From the NCBI GenBank assembly GCA_001770775.1, contig MESA01000038.1:135953-199952 (forward strand): a DNA stretch of 64,000 nt. The letters run 5' to 3'. Source of the stretch: Burkholderiales bacterium RIFCSPHIGHO2_12_FULL_63_20. GTDB taxonomy: Bacteria > Pseudomonadota > Gammaproteobacteria > Burkholderiales > Burkholderiaceae_C. Positions 10,977 through 20,680 of this stretch are shown in pieces. Numbering within the stretch: the stretch's first letter is position 1; each line of letters opens with the position of its first letter. The position numbers were made by a program, and so were the translations under genes. Under the pieces are notes generated by a model that saw only the letters and a program-made list of their open reading frames with translations, was not told the origin of the DNA and searched no databases.

Positions 10977-11609
10977 ATGAAAAACATCGTCATCCTGATC
11001 TCCGGCCGCGGCTCCAACATGGAAGCCATCGTCAACGCCTGTCAGCGCGAGGGCTGGCCCGCCCGCATCGCGGCGGTGATCAGCAACAAGGCTTCGGCCA
11101 GCGGCCTGCAGTTTGCCGCCAGCCAGAGCATCGCCACCGCCGTGGTCGACCACAAGGCCTTTGACAGCCGCGAGGCGTTCGACGCCGAACTGGCGCGCGT
11201 GATCGACGGCTACCAGCCCGATGTGGTGGTGCTGGCCGGCTTCATGCGCATCCTGACAGAAGGCTTTGTGCGCCATTTTGAGGGCCGCCTGCTCAACATC
11301 CACCCCTCTTTGCTGCCCGCCTTCCCGGGCCTGCACACGCACCAGCGCGCCATCGAGGCGGGTTGCAAGCTGGCGGGCGCCACCGTGCACTTCGTGACGC
11401 CCGAGCTGGACCATGGGCCCATCGTGCTGCAAGCGGCTGTGCCCGTGCTGGCCGAAGACACGGAAGACAGCCTCTCCAATCGGGTGCTGACTCACGAGCA
11501 TGCGATCTACCCGCAGGCTGTGCGCTGGGTGGTGGAAGACCAGTTGAGCGTGACCCAGGGCATCGTCACGCACAAGCAGGGCGCCAGCCAGGTGCGCTGG
11601 GGCGGCTGA
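10977..11609 (+). CDS. purN: phosphoribosylglycinamide formyltransferase
   Basis: MKNIVILISGRGSNMEAIV, LAGFMRILTEGFV, LNIHPSLLPAFPGLHTHQRAIEAG; ORF-track start is too far upstream. Confidence 0.95.
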   Translation: MKNIVILISGRGSNMEAIVNACQREGWPARIAAVISNKASASGLQFAASQSIATAVVDHKAFDSREAFDAELARVIDGYQPDVVVLAGFMRILTEGFVRHFEGRLLNIHPSLLPAFPGLHTHQRAIEAGCKLAGATVHFVTPELDHGPIVLQAAVPVLAEDTEDSLSNRVLTHEHAIYPQAVRWVVEDQLSVTQGIVTHKQGASQVRWGG

Positions 11610-11653
11610 GTTCCGTGACGGCTGGGGCGCCCAGCGCCGCATCCTCCGAGGCC

Positions 11654-12280
11654 ATGTATCCGCTGCCGACCCTGTTCTCGTACCGCCGTTGCCCCTATGC
11701 CATCCGGGCGCGCCTGGCGCTGTGGCAAGCGGGTGTGACGGTCCAACTGCACGAGGTGTCGCTGCGTGACAAGCCAGCCGAGTTGCTGCGCCTGTCGCCC
11801 AAGGGCACCGTGCCCGTCCTGCAACTGCCGGACGGCACCGTGCTGGAGCAAAGCCTGGACATCATGCAGTGGGCCCTGGCGCAGCATGACCCCGACGGCT
11901 GGTTGCAGGTGGCCCCGATGGACGAGATGCTGGCCTTGATCGCGCGCAACGATGGCCCCTTCAAGCACCTGCTCGACCGCTACAAGTACCCCGAACGGCA
12001 CCCGGAGCGCTCAGCTGCCGAATGGCGAGACGAAGCAGTGCGCATTCACCTCGCCGATCTCGACACCCGCCTGCAGGCCCACCCCTGCCTGTTCGGTGCG
12101 CACTGGTCGCTGGCGGACATGGCCCTCTTGCCTTTTGTGCGGCAGTTCGCCCAGGTCGACCGCGTCTGGTTCGATGCCACACCGGCCTTGCCGGCCCTGC
12201 GCGCCTGGTTGCAACGTGGTCTGGACCTGCCCCTGTTTGCCGCCGTGATGGCCAAACCAAACCGCCCCGCCGCGATCTGA
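11654..12280 (+). CDS. glutathione S-transferase family protein
   Basis: Thioredoxin-like N-terminus TLFSYRRCPYAIRARLAL..., SPKGTVPVLQLPDGTVLEQSLDIMQWAL. Confidence 0.88.
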   Translation: MYPLPTLFSYRRCPYAIRARLALWQAGVTVQLHEVSLRDKPAELLRLSPKGTVPVLQLPDGTVLEQSLDIMQWALAQHDPDGWLQVAPMDEMLALIARNDGPFKHLLDRYKYPERHPERSAAEWRDEAVRIHLADLDTRLQAHPCLFGAHWSLADMALLPFVRQFAQVDRVWFDATPALPALRAWLQRGLDLPLFAAVMAKPNRPAAI

Positions 12281-12287
12281 TCACCCC

Positions 12288-13619
12288 ATGGACACCCTGA
12301 ACCGCCTGCGCACTGGCCAACTGGCCGGCACCACCCGCCTGGACCTGGCCTGTGGCTTGAGTGAACTGCCCGAAGAGGTGTTTGCGCTGGCTGACACGCT
12401 GGAGGTGCTCAACCTCAGCAGCAACCGCCTGCACGACCTGCCGGACCTGAGCCGCCTGCACCGCCTGCGGGTGCTTTTTTGCTCGGACAACGCATTCACC
12501 CATGTGCCTGAGCACCTGGGGGCCCACCCCAGTTTGCGCATGGTGGGCTTCAAGTCCAATCGCATCCGCCATGTGCCCGCCTCGGCCTTGTCACCCCATT
12601 TGCGCTGGCTGATCCTCACGGCCAACGAGATCGAGACCCTGCCCGACACCCTCGGTCAGTGCACCGGCCTGGAGAAAGTGGCGCTGGCCGGCAACCGCCT
12701 GCGCGCCCTGCCCGAGAGCATGGCCGCTTGCCAGCAACTGGGTCTGCTGCGGATCTCGGCCAATGCCTTGACCGCCCTGCCCGACTGGCTGCTGACGCTG
12801 CCCCGGCTCGCGTGGCTGGCCTATGGCGGCAACCCGCTCGAAGCGACGCCCGCCTTCGCGTCCCAATCGTGGCCCGCCATCCCTTGGTCGGCGTTGACGT
12901 TGGGGACGCTGCTGGGCGAAGGCGCCTCCGGCCACATCCATGCGGCGGGCTGGCTGCGCGATGGGACCGCATCGACCGAGCCCGTGGCCGTGAAACTCTT
13001 CAAAGGCGCCCTCACCAGCGATGGCCTGCCCGACCAGGAGATGCAAGCCTGCCTGGCCGCCGGCGCGCACCCGCATCTGATCCCGGTGCATGGCGTGCTG
13101 CAAGGGCATCCGGACGGTCGACAAGGATTGGTGATGCCCCAGCTGGATGCGCAATGGCGCGTGCTGGCCGGACCGCCCAGCCTGGCCAGTTGCACCCGCG
13201 ATGTGTATGCCCCTGATGCCCGCTGGTCGATGGACACGGCCTGGCAACTGGCCCAGGGCGTCGCATCGGCCACCGCGCATCTGCACGCACGCGGCATCCT
13301 GCATGGCGATCTGTATGCCCACAACATCCTGTGGCGCGGCGCCGGTCAGGCCGTGCTGGGTGACTTCGGCGCGGCGTCTGTCTTGCCCTCCGCAACCTCG
13401 GAGATCCCGCAATCCCTGGCTTTGCAGCGCATGGACACGCTCGCGTTCGGGCACCTGCTCGAAGAGCTGCTGCAACGCGTCGACGCAGCCGACCGGCCCG
13501 ATCCACGCTTCGCCACGCTGACGCAGTGGCACACCCGCTGTGTCGATCCGGACCCGCAGGCCCGTCCGCTGATGCGCGAGTTGGCTCAGGCCACCGTCAA
13601 GCCAGCCGGGTCCACATAA
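12288..13619 (+). CDS. leucine-rich-repeat / serine-threonine protein kinase fusion
   Basis: About 7 LRRs (LEVLNLSSNRLHDLPDLSRLHRL...), then kinase motifs GEGASGHIHA, VAVKLF, HGDLYAHNIL, GDFGAAS. Confidence 0.93.
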   Translation: MDTLNRLRTGQLAGTTRLDLACGLSELPEEVFALADTLEVLNLSSNRLHDLPDLSRLHRLRVLFCSDNAFTHVPEHLGAHPSLRMVGFKSNRIRHVPASALSPHLRWLILTANEIETLPDTLGQCTGLEKVALAGNRLRALPESMAACQQLGLLRISANALTALPDWLLTLPRLAWLAYGGNPLEATPAFASQSWPAIPWSALTLGTLLGEGASGHIHAAGWLRDGTASTEPVAVKLFKGALTSDGLPDQEMQACLAAGAHPHLIPVHGVLQGHPDGRQGLVMPQLDAQWRVLAGPPSLASCTRDVYAPDARWSMDTAWQLAQGVASATAHLHARGILHGDLYAHNILWRGAGQAVLGDFGAASVLPSATSEIPQSLALQRMDTLAFGHLLEELLQRVDAADRPDPRFATLTQWHTRCVDPDPQARPLMRELAQATVKPAGST

Positions 13620-15103
13620 CCCTGGCGGAAGGCTTCAAAGTCCAGGGTGTCGGCCGCCTCGATCTGCGCCTGATCGGCCAGCGAGGCTTGCGCTTGCGCG
13701 CGCCATCCCGCCTGCTCCGCGTCGGACAAGGGCTGCGCCAACAAGGTCTGCTTGACCTCTTGCGAACAGGCCAGACCGAAGGCGTCAAACCGCCCTGCGT
13801 GCTGCGCCCGGATGGCGTCGAGCACCCGTGCCGACGGCAGCTGCTCGGGCGTCAGGAAATCGCGGCGGGCCTGCGCCCAGGCACGCTGGTAGGCATCGCC
13901 CCCATGCGCCTGGTCCAGCGCTTCGGCCACGGCCACGCCCTCGTCCAGCAGTGCCAAGCCCCAGTCCTGCAAACTCACGGGGGTCCCGTCGCGCATCAGC
14001 ATCAAGCCCGGCTCACGTCCTCGTGAAGCCGCCAGCAGGTGGTTGGCCTGCAGGGTGCGCACCTCTTGCGGGCTGTCGGGCGGGCTGTCCGACAACAGCG
14101 CGTGCAGCAGGAACACGTCCAGCACACGCGCGGTGTGCGGGTCGATGCCCACGTCCAGGAAGGGATTGAGGTCCATGCACCGCACCTCCACGTACTCCAC
14201 GCCGCGCTCGCGCAGGGCATGCAGGGGGCGCTCGCCCGAGCGGATCACCCGCTTGGGCCGGATCGTGCTGTAGAACTCGTTCTCGATCTGCAGCAGGCTG
14301 GTCGCCAGCTGGCGGTAGCCGCCCTGCGCATCGCGGATGCCGATGGCCTCGTACGGCGGATACGGCACCGTCAGCGCTTCGTGCAGCGAGTTGGCATAGC
14401 CTTCCAGGTCGTTGTAGCTCACGCACAGGGCTGACTGCGCATCGCTCTGGTAACCCAGACGCCCCATGCGCAGCGAGGTGGCGTAAGGCAGGTAGAGCGT
14501 GCCGTCGCTCAAGGTGTCGAGCCCGTGGGGCTGCCCGGCCGCAAAGGCCGAGGTCACCGCAGGCGAGGCGCCAAACAGGCACAGCAGCAAGAAAGAGTGC
14601 CGACGGAAGTTGCGGATCAGCGCAAAGTAATCGGCGCTGTCGGTGCCCGGGAACGACCAGTTGTAGTGGATGCCGGAAATCGTCTGCATCCGCGAGCCGT
14701 AGCGGTGCGACAGCCCCAGGCGGTACACCCGCTTGGCCTGACCGACGTTCGAGCTGCCGTAGTAGCCGATCGGGATCTCCGCATCAGGGGGCAGTTGGCC
14801 GGGCATGCTTGCCGCCCACATGCACTCGTCGTCCAGCGACTGCAGCACCACGCGGTGAACGGCCGTGAGCTCGCTCAGGCAATCTTCGACCCGATCGTGC
14901 ACGCCCGTCACCAGCTCCAGCTGCGATTCGCTGAAATCGGTGGTGATGTGCGGATGGGTGAGGGCCGAGCCCAGCGCCACAGGGTGCGGCGTGCGCGCCA
15001 AAGTACCGTCCGGCGCGACGCGCAGGCCTTCCTTCTCGATGCCGCGCTTCATGCCACGCAGGCGTGCGACATCCAGGGTGCGCAAGCGTTGATGCAGGGT
15101 CAT
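13586..15103 (-). CDS. gshA: glutamate--cysteine ligase
   Basis: GIEKEGLRV, TDFSESQLELVT, PYPPYEAIGIRD, EVRCMDLNPF motifs; start assigned at MTLHQRLRTLD. Confidence 0.94.
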   Translation of the reverse strand: MTLHQRLRTLDVARLRGMKRGIEKEGLRVAPDGTLARTPHPVALGSALTHPHITTDFSESQLELVTGVHDRVEDCLSELTAVHRVVLQSLDDECMWAASMPGQLPPDAEIPIGYYGSSNVGQAKRVYRLGLSHRYGSRMQTISGIHYNWSFPGTDSADYFALIRNFRRHSFLLLCLFGASPAVTSAFAAGQPHGLDTLSDGTLYLPYATSLRMGRLGYQSDAQSALCVSYNDLEGYANSLHEALTVPYPPYEAIGIRDAQGGYRQLATSLLQIENEFYSTIRPKRVIRSGERPLHALRERGVEYVEVRCMDLNPFLDVGIDPHTARVLDVFLLHALLSDSPPDSPQEVRTLQANHLLAASRGREPGLMLMRDGTPVSLQDWGLALLDEGVAVAEALDQAHGGDAYQRAWAQARRDFLTPEQLPSARVLDAIRAQHAGRFDAFGLACSQEVKQTLLAQPLSDAEQAGWRAQAQASLADQAQIEAADTLDFEAFRQGYVDPAGLTVA

Positions 15104-15278
15104 ACCGGGCAAAATCCTCTCCTCTCGACACAGGTGAGCGCCCGACAAGGTGCTGCACGGGCGCCGATTGTGCGCCAAGCCGCCGACACGTGCATGACAG
15201 CCCCGAATGACCTTTTTGGACCTGCATCAAAGACGGTGCAGGGCGCTCATGATTGTTGTGCCGAACCCGCCATCGCCC

Positions 15279-16319
15279 TCACCAGCGCGACCGGTGGTCT
15301 TCCGTCACCCCCAGCAGGCCCTCGACCGGGATGGCCGGCTTACTGGGCGAGGCCCGCACCCAACCGTGGAAGGTGCCCACCGGCTGGATGTAATCGCTGG
15401 CAGCGATCCAGACATCGCGCCGCGCCTGACGCGCGCCCTCGGGCCGGAAGCGCAGGTCCAGCATGCCATCGTCGGTGTGGATGTGCCAGGGCGCCAACGG
15501 CCGGGCCGGGTCGAACACAAACGTGGCCGCGCCCAAGGGCAGCAAGGCCCCATCCAGCCACAGCACGTTCTCCTGGTTGCCAAAGTAGCCTTGCTGCAGA
15601 TTGAATCCCAGGCGCCCGTCATGCGCAGACGCCCAGCGCCACGCAGTCTCTCGCGCCAGCAGCCCATTCGAGCTGTCGAGGCTGCCGGTGGCCCCTTGCA
15701 GCACATGGCGCTGCCCGTGCAGCTCGAACCAGCCGGTGGCCGGCAGACCCGGCGATTTCTGCGTGGCATGCCCCAGACCGCCCTGCACCGGCCCCACCGC
15801 CAGCAGAAACGGCGGGGCGTGGCTCAGGTCCAGCTCCACCTGCAGACGCAGCCCCCCTGCCACCACACGAACGGCCAGTGCGTCCGACGCCACCTCTGGC
15901 GCCACCGGGCGGATGCACAGCTCGGCGCCGAGGCCTCGAAACCGCGCCTCCCCGCCTTGCACGGGCTGATCGCGCACCCAGCCTGACAGCCCGGGCAAAC
16001 CGTCTTGCGACCAGTCCAGCATCACCTGCCGGCGCTGGCGGTCAAACACATAGACAAAGGCCGACATGGCCCAGCCCAGGTCCACGATGGCCAGCCCGAT
16101 GAACCAGTGCTCGGCGGCCAGGCCCACGTACTGCCAGCGCTTGTGGTGACATCGACGCCACAAGGCAGAGCGCTGTTGCGCGGCACGCAGCCCCGACCAG
16201 TCGATGCGCGCGATCCGCCCGGCATAGCGTCCGGTGTCCAACTCGCCGTCGTTCACCACCGACGGCGGCGGAAGTGGCAGGCATGGCTCACAGGCATCCA
16301 GGTTCGTCATCGGGTTCAT
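15279..16319 (-). CDS. DUF2804 family protein
   Basis: DLSHAPPFLLAVGPVQGG..., FGNQENVLWLDG, LRFRPEGARQARRDVWIAASDYIQPVGTFHGWV typical of DUF2804. Confidence 0.85.
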   Translation of the reverse strand: MNPMTNLDACEPCLPLPPPSVVNDGELDTGRYAGRIARIDWSGLRAAQQRSALWRRCHHKRWQYVGLAAEHWFIGLAIVDLGWAMSAFVYVFDRQRRQVMLDWSQDGLPGLSGWVRDQPVQGGEARFRGLGAELCIRPVAPEVASDALAVRVVAGGLRLQVELDLSHAPPFLLAVGPVQGGLGHATQKSPGLPATGWFELHGQRHVLQGATGSLDSSNGLLARETAWRWASAHDGRLGFNLQQGYFGNQENVLWLDGALLPLGAATFVFDPARPLAPWHIHTDDGMLDLRFRPEGARQARRDVWIAASDYIQPVGTFHGWVRASPSKPAIPVEGLLGVTEDHRSRW

Positions 16320-16322
16320 CTT

Positions 16323-17318
16323 TCAAGCCGCACCCATCAACCACTGCCGACGCCACAGCGCCGGGGTGACCCCGGTCCAGCCGCGAAACGCCCGCGTGAA
16401 GGCACTTTGTTCAGAGTAGCCCAGTAGCAGGGCGATCTCGGCCACGTCCAACCGAGCGTTTTTGAGATGGCCCTCAGCCAGGTGGCGACGCGTGTCGTCC
16501 AGCAGTTGCTGAAACGAGGTGCCCTGCTCGGCCAGACGGCGCTGCAGGCTGCGCACACTGGTGTGATGCGCCTCGGCCAAGGCTGCCAGACCGGTACGCC
16601 CCTCACGGATCAAAGGGACCAGGGTGCGACGCCAGGCATCCACCACCGCCGGCACCCGCGACACCTCGGCCAGCACCGCCTCGGCCTGCTGGTCCAGCAG
16701 CGCCAGCAGGGCCGGGTCCGATTTGCGCAGCGGCAGATTCAGCACCTCGGCGCTGAACACCAGGCGGGTGCTTTCGACCTCAAACCGCACCTCGCCCCCG
16801 AAGTAGTCGGCATACGGCTGGACCACCGCGGGGGGTGGGTTCACGAAACACACCTCGCGCACCGGCCAGTATCGCCCGGTCATGTCGCGGGCCAGTTGCA
16901 CCAGGGAGGCGATCGCGGTCTCGTCCACCAGCGCCCCCGGCCGTCCACGCGCCACGCCCCACTCCACCGTCACCCCTTGCGGCCCCAGTTGCACCTGGGC
17001 TGGGTTGGCGTCGTACACCGAGGCGTGAAAGCGCTCCAGCCGCTGCAGGGCCTCGCCCAGCGTCGCGCAGGCCAGCGCCGCATGGCCCACCACCCCGAAA
17101 TGCCGAGGCCCGATGCCTTCGGCAATGCGCAACCCCAGGCCGGGCCGCTGCTCCAGCGCATCCACACGGGCCAGCCAGCGCTGCCAGGTCGCCATGGGCA
17201 CAAAGTGGGCCTCGGGCTCCGGCGCCTCGCCCAGCACCCGCAGCGGGTCCAGCCCCTGGCGCACCAGGTACTCCTGCAAGAGCTGAACGTAAGACGAGGC
17301 AACGCGGGTATCGACCAT
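16323..17318 (-). CDS. AraC family transcriptional regulator (OruR/ArgR-like N-terminal domain)
   Basis: C-terminal HTH SVRSLQRRLAEQGTSFQQLLDDTRRHLAEGHLKNARLDVAEIALLLGYSEQSAFTRAFRGWTGVTPALWR. Confidence 0.93.
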   Translation of the reverse strand: MVDTRVASSYVQLLQEYLVRQGLDPLRVLGEAPEPEAHFVPMATWQRWLARVDALEQRPGLGLRIAEGIGPRHFGVVGHAALACATLGEALQRLERFHASVYDANPAQVQLGPQGVTVEWGVARGRPGALVDETAIASLVQLARDMTGRYWPVREVCFVNPPPAVVQPYADYFGGEVRFEVESTRLVFSAEVLNLPLRKSDPALLALLDQQAEAVLAEVSRVPAVVDAWRRTLVPLIREGRTGLAALAEAHHTSVRSLQRRLAEQGTSFQQLLDDTRRHLAEGHLKNARLDVAEIALLLGYSEQSAFTRAFRGWTGVTPALWRRQWLMGAA

Positions 17319-17472
17319 GTGGCTTTCACAAATCCTGAGCGCATCATGCCGACCTCTGCGTCAGACCACCATCGGGACGAGCCTCATGGCGCAGGCCCCA
17401 CATTGGCGTGATCGGTCAAGAAAGGCGCGCCGTGACGCGGCAAGCTGAACGCCAGTTTGCTGACTCACCACC

Positions 17473-18450
17473 ATGACCGACCTTGCCACCCTGCTTTCCG
17501 CCTGGCACATCCAGCTGCCGTTCACGCTGCCCGCCTGGCTCGGCCACTCCGACCTGCGCGAGTGGCTGCTGGTGCTGCTGGCCCCGCTGTTCCTGCTGAC
17601 GGTGTTGATCGAGTGGCTGCGCTTTCGGCGCAGCGACCAGCAGGCCGCCCGGCCCGTCTATGCGCTGCGCGATGCGATCGACAGCCTCAACCTGGGCGGC
17701 GTCTACATGCTGCTGGACGTGGTGATCGTGCTCACCCTGGTGCTGCCCGCCATGGCGTTCGTCTATGGCCATCGCCTCACCACCATCGCCATCACGCCCT
17801 GGACCTTTGCCGCCCTCTTCCTGGGCGTGGAGCTTTGTTACTACGCCTTTCACCGCGCCAGCCACCGCATCCGCTGGTTCTGGTGCGCGCACGTGGTGCA
17901 CCACGGCTCCGAGCACATGAACTTCACCACCGCCATGCGCCAGAGTTGGCTCTACAGCTTTGCCGGAAACTGGCTGTTCTACACCCCGCTGGTCTGGCTG
18001 GGCTTCGAGCCACGCTGGGTGCTGTTTGCGCTGTCCATCAACCTGGCCTACCAGTTCTTCGTCCACACGCAGTGGGTCGGCAAACTGCCCGCCCCCATCG
18101 AATTCATCTTCAACACGCCCTCGCACCACCGGGCCCACCACGGCCGCAACCCGCGCTACATCGACAAGAACTACGGCGGCACCTTGATCGTGTTCGATCG
18201 CCTGTTCGGCACCTTCGTCCCTGAGACCGAAGCACCCGACTACGGCCTGGTGCGCCAGGTGCGCAGCCACAACCCGATCTGGCTGACGATCCACGAGTGG
18301 GTGGACATGTTCCGCGACATGGCACGCCCGGGTCGGTGGCACGAACGACTGAAACACGCGTGGGCGCCCCCCGAATGGGAGCGAACGCGGGATAATCCGC
18401 CCCATGCATCCGAACGCCCTTCTCGACCTCACCGCACGACTCGTCCATGA
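17473..18450 (+). CDS. sterol desaturase / fatty acid hydroxylase family protein
   Basis: His boxes FHRASHR, HVVHHGSEH, HTQ, PSHHRAHHGRN; hydrophobic N-terminal region. Confidence 0.92.
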   Translation: MTDLATLLSAWHIQLPFTLPAWLGHSDLREWLLVLLAPLFLLTVLIEWLRFRRSDQQAARPVYALRDAIDSLNLGGVYMLLDVVIVLTLVLPAMAFVYGHRLTTIAITPWTFAALFLGVELCYYAFHRASHRIRWFWCAHVVHHGSEHMNFTTAMRQSWLYSFAGNWLFYTPLVWLGFEPRWVLFALSINLAYQFFVHTQWVGKLPAPIEFIFNTPSHHRAHHGRNPRYIDKNYGGTLIVFDRLFGTFVPETEAPDYGLVRQVRSHNPIWLTIHEWVDMFRDMARPGRWHERLKHAWAPPEWERTRDNPPHASERPSRPHRTTRP

Positions 18451-19669
18451 GGTGCTCAAGCTTGACGCCCCCGCCGACAGCATCGTTTCCTACTTTTTCC
18501 GCAGCCACAAGGAGTTGGGGCAGCGTGAGCGCCACGCCCTGGCCGAAACCGCCTACGCGGTGCTGCGCCAGCGTCTGCTGTGGGCCAACCTGGCCCAATC
18601 CGGACACGGCCCCATGGATCGCCGTCTGGCCATCCTGGCCTGGCAAGGTGAACCCCACGTCCTGAAAAAGGCCATGACGGTCGATGAAGCCACCTGGGTC
18701 ACGCGCACCCAGGCGGTTGATCGCCATGCCATGCCTGACAAGCTGCGCCACAACCTGCCCGACTGGCTCTCCAACAGTCTGCGCGCCCAACTGAGCGATG
18801 AAGAGTTCTGGGCGCTGGTGGACACCTTCTCGGCCGGCGCCCCGCTGGACCTGCGCGTCAACGCCGTCAAGGCCAAGCGCGAAGCCGTGATCGAAGCGCT
18901 GACAGCGGCCAACATCCCAGCCGAACCCACGCCCTACTCCCCCATCGGCATCCGCATCCAGGGCAAGCCCGCGCTGCAAAAGCTGCCGCTCTACACCGGC
19001 GGCGACGTCGAGGTACAAGACGAAGGCAGCCAACTGCTGGCCCTGCTGACGGGTGCCAAGCGTGGTGAAATGGTGGTGGACTTCTGCGCCGGTGCCGGTG
19101 GCAAGACCCTGGCCCTGGGCGCCATGATGCGCAACACCGGCCGCCTGTACGCCTTCGACGTGTCAGGCCACCGCCTGGAAAACCTCAAGCCGCGTCTGGC
19201 CCGCAGCGGCCTGTCGAACGTGTACGCCACGCAAATTGCGCACGAGAACGACGAGCGCATCAAGCGCCTGCGCGGCAAGATCGACCGGGTGCTGGTGGAC
19301 GCGCCCTGCTCGGGCCTGGGCACCCTGCGCCGCAACCCCGACCTGAAGTGGCGTCAAAGCCCCAAGGCGGTGGAAGAGCTGCAGGTCAAGCAAACGGCCA
19401 TTTTGAACAGCGCCGCGCGCCTGCTCAAGCCGGGCGGCCGCCTGGTGTATGCCACCTGCAGCCTGATGCCGGCCGAGAACGAAGTGATCGCCAAGGCCTT
19501 CAGCGAAAGCCACCCTGACTTCGTGCAGCTCGATGCGAAAGAGCAGCTGGAAAAGGCTGGCGTGGCCCAGGCCGAGACGCTGGTCACGGAAGCCGGCCAC
19601 CTGCGCCTGTGGCCGCATCGTCACACCACCGACGGCTTCTACGCCGTGGCGTGGGAACGCAAGGCCTGA
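18404..19669 (+). CDS. RsmB/NOP family rRNA cytosine-C5 methyltransferase
   Basis: DEGSQLLALL, VVDFCAGAGGKTLALG, VDAPCSGLGTLRRNPDLKWR, YATCSLMPAENE. Confidence 0.92.
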   Translation: MHPNALLDLTARLVHEVLKLDAPADSIVSYFFRSHKELGQRERHALAETAYAVLRQRLLWANLAQSGHGPMDRRLAILAWQGEPHVLKKAMTVDEATWVTRTQAVDRHAMPDKLRHNLPDWLSNSLRAQLSDEEFWALVDTFSAGAPLDLRVNAVKAKREAVIEALTAANIPAEPTPYSPIGIRIQGKPALQKLPLYTGGDVEVQDEGSQLLALLTGAKRGEMVVDFCAGAGGKTLALGAMMRNTGRLYAFDVSGHRLENLKPRLARSGLSNVYATQIAHENDERIKRLRGKIDRVLVDAPCSGLGTLRRNPDLKWRQSPKAVEELQVKQTAILNSAARLLKPGGRLVYATCSLMPAENEVIAKAFSESHPDFVQLDAKEQLEKAGVAQAETLVTEAGHLRLWPHRHTTDGFYAVAWERKA

Positions 19670-19699
19670 CCCTTCAGGCCTTTACGCAGGAAGGCCTGA
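19661..19699. other. three-copy AAGGCCTGA / TCAGGCCTT / AAGGCCTGA alternating hairpin between convergent stops
   Basis: Copies at 19661-19669, 19674-19682 (inverted), 19691-19699; middle arm can pair with either neighbour. Confidence 0.6.
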
Positions 19700-20515
19700 T
19701 CAGAACAGGCTTTCCTTGATGTAGATGATGTCCGACGGCTGCAGCTTGTCGTTCATGCCCGGCGAGATGATCTTGACCTGGCCAGACGCATCGCGGCGGT
19801 GCACCTTGATGCCCCGCTCGGTGCCGCGCAAGGTCAGGCCGCCAGCGGTGGCCAGGGCCTGCAGCACGGTCGTGTCACGCACCAACACCTGGGCGCCGGG
19901 ACGCTGCACTTCACCGTACACATAGACCTGGGGGGCACGGTCCACCCAGATGGTGTCGCCGTTTTGCAGCTGCATGTCTTCTTCCGTGCCCTGGGAGGCG
20001 AACACCTTGGGGAAATCGACTTCCATGCGGAAGGGGTCGCCATTGCGCACCCCCGACACCACCACGATGTCAGAGCCCACGCCCGCCATGATGCCGCCCG
20101 CCAGCGCCAGCACCTCGCTCAGGCGAGAGTTGCCGGCTTCCAGCGGATAACGGCCCGGTCGGTTGACCTGCCCCAGCACCGAGACCTGGTTGGCCTTGAC
20201 GGAAATCACCAGGATGGCGACCTGCGGGTTCTTGAGAAAATTGCCGCTCTTCAGGCCGGTGGCGATCTTCTTTTCGGCATCGGCCACGGTCAGCCCACCG
20301 ATCTGCACACTGCCCAGCAGCGGGAAGGAGATCACGCCGCCTTCGGGAATGCGGGTCTCCACCAAGAGGTCGGCGTTCTGATACACCGTCACCCGGATCT
20401 GGTCACCTGCGCCCAGCACATAGGCACTGCTTTCTTCGGCCCAGGCCCCCAGGCTCAGGGCCATCAGCATCGTGGCCATGAGCCACTTCAGCACATCACG
20501 CATTCTCGTCATCAC
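19700..20515 (-). CDS. polysaccharide biosynthesis/export (OPX/Wza-type) periplasmic protein
   Basis: Signal peptide, YVLGAGDQIRVTVYQNADLLVETRIPEGGVISFPLLGSVQIGGLT, SLBB-like repeats (VSVLGQVNRPGRYPL, VYVYGEVQRPG). Confidence 0.93.
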   Translation of the reverse strand: MMTRMRDVLKWLMATMLMALSLGAWAEESSAYVLGAGDQIRVTVYQNADLLVETRIPEGGVISFPLLGSVQIGGLTVADAEKKIATGLKSGNFLKNPQVAILVISVKANQVSVLGQVNRPGRYPLEAGNSRLSEVLALAGGIMAGVGSDIVVVSGVRNGDPFRMEVDFPKVFASQGTEEDMQLQNGDTIWVDRAPQVYVYGEVQRPGAQVLVRDTTVLQALATAGGLTLRGTERGIKVHRRDASGQVKIISPGMNDKLQPSDIIYIKESLF

Positions 20516-20680
20516 ATGGTCCTCGCATCAACATGTCGGGTCAGCCCTGTCGGGACACCCTGATGCGCACCAATGTAGCAGCGGCATCTGGGCGAAAACA
20601 CGTCAAACCACCGAGGACACCACGAGTCGGGGTTCTCGCTTTCCCTGATGTGCCGCGACCCGGGGCGAGCGAACCACGCC

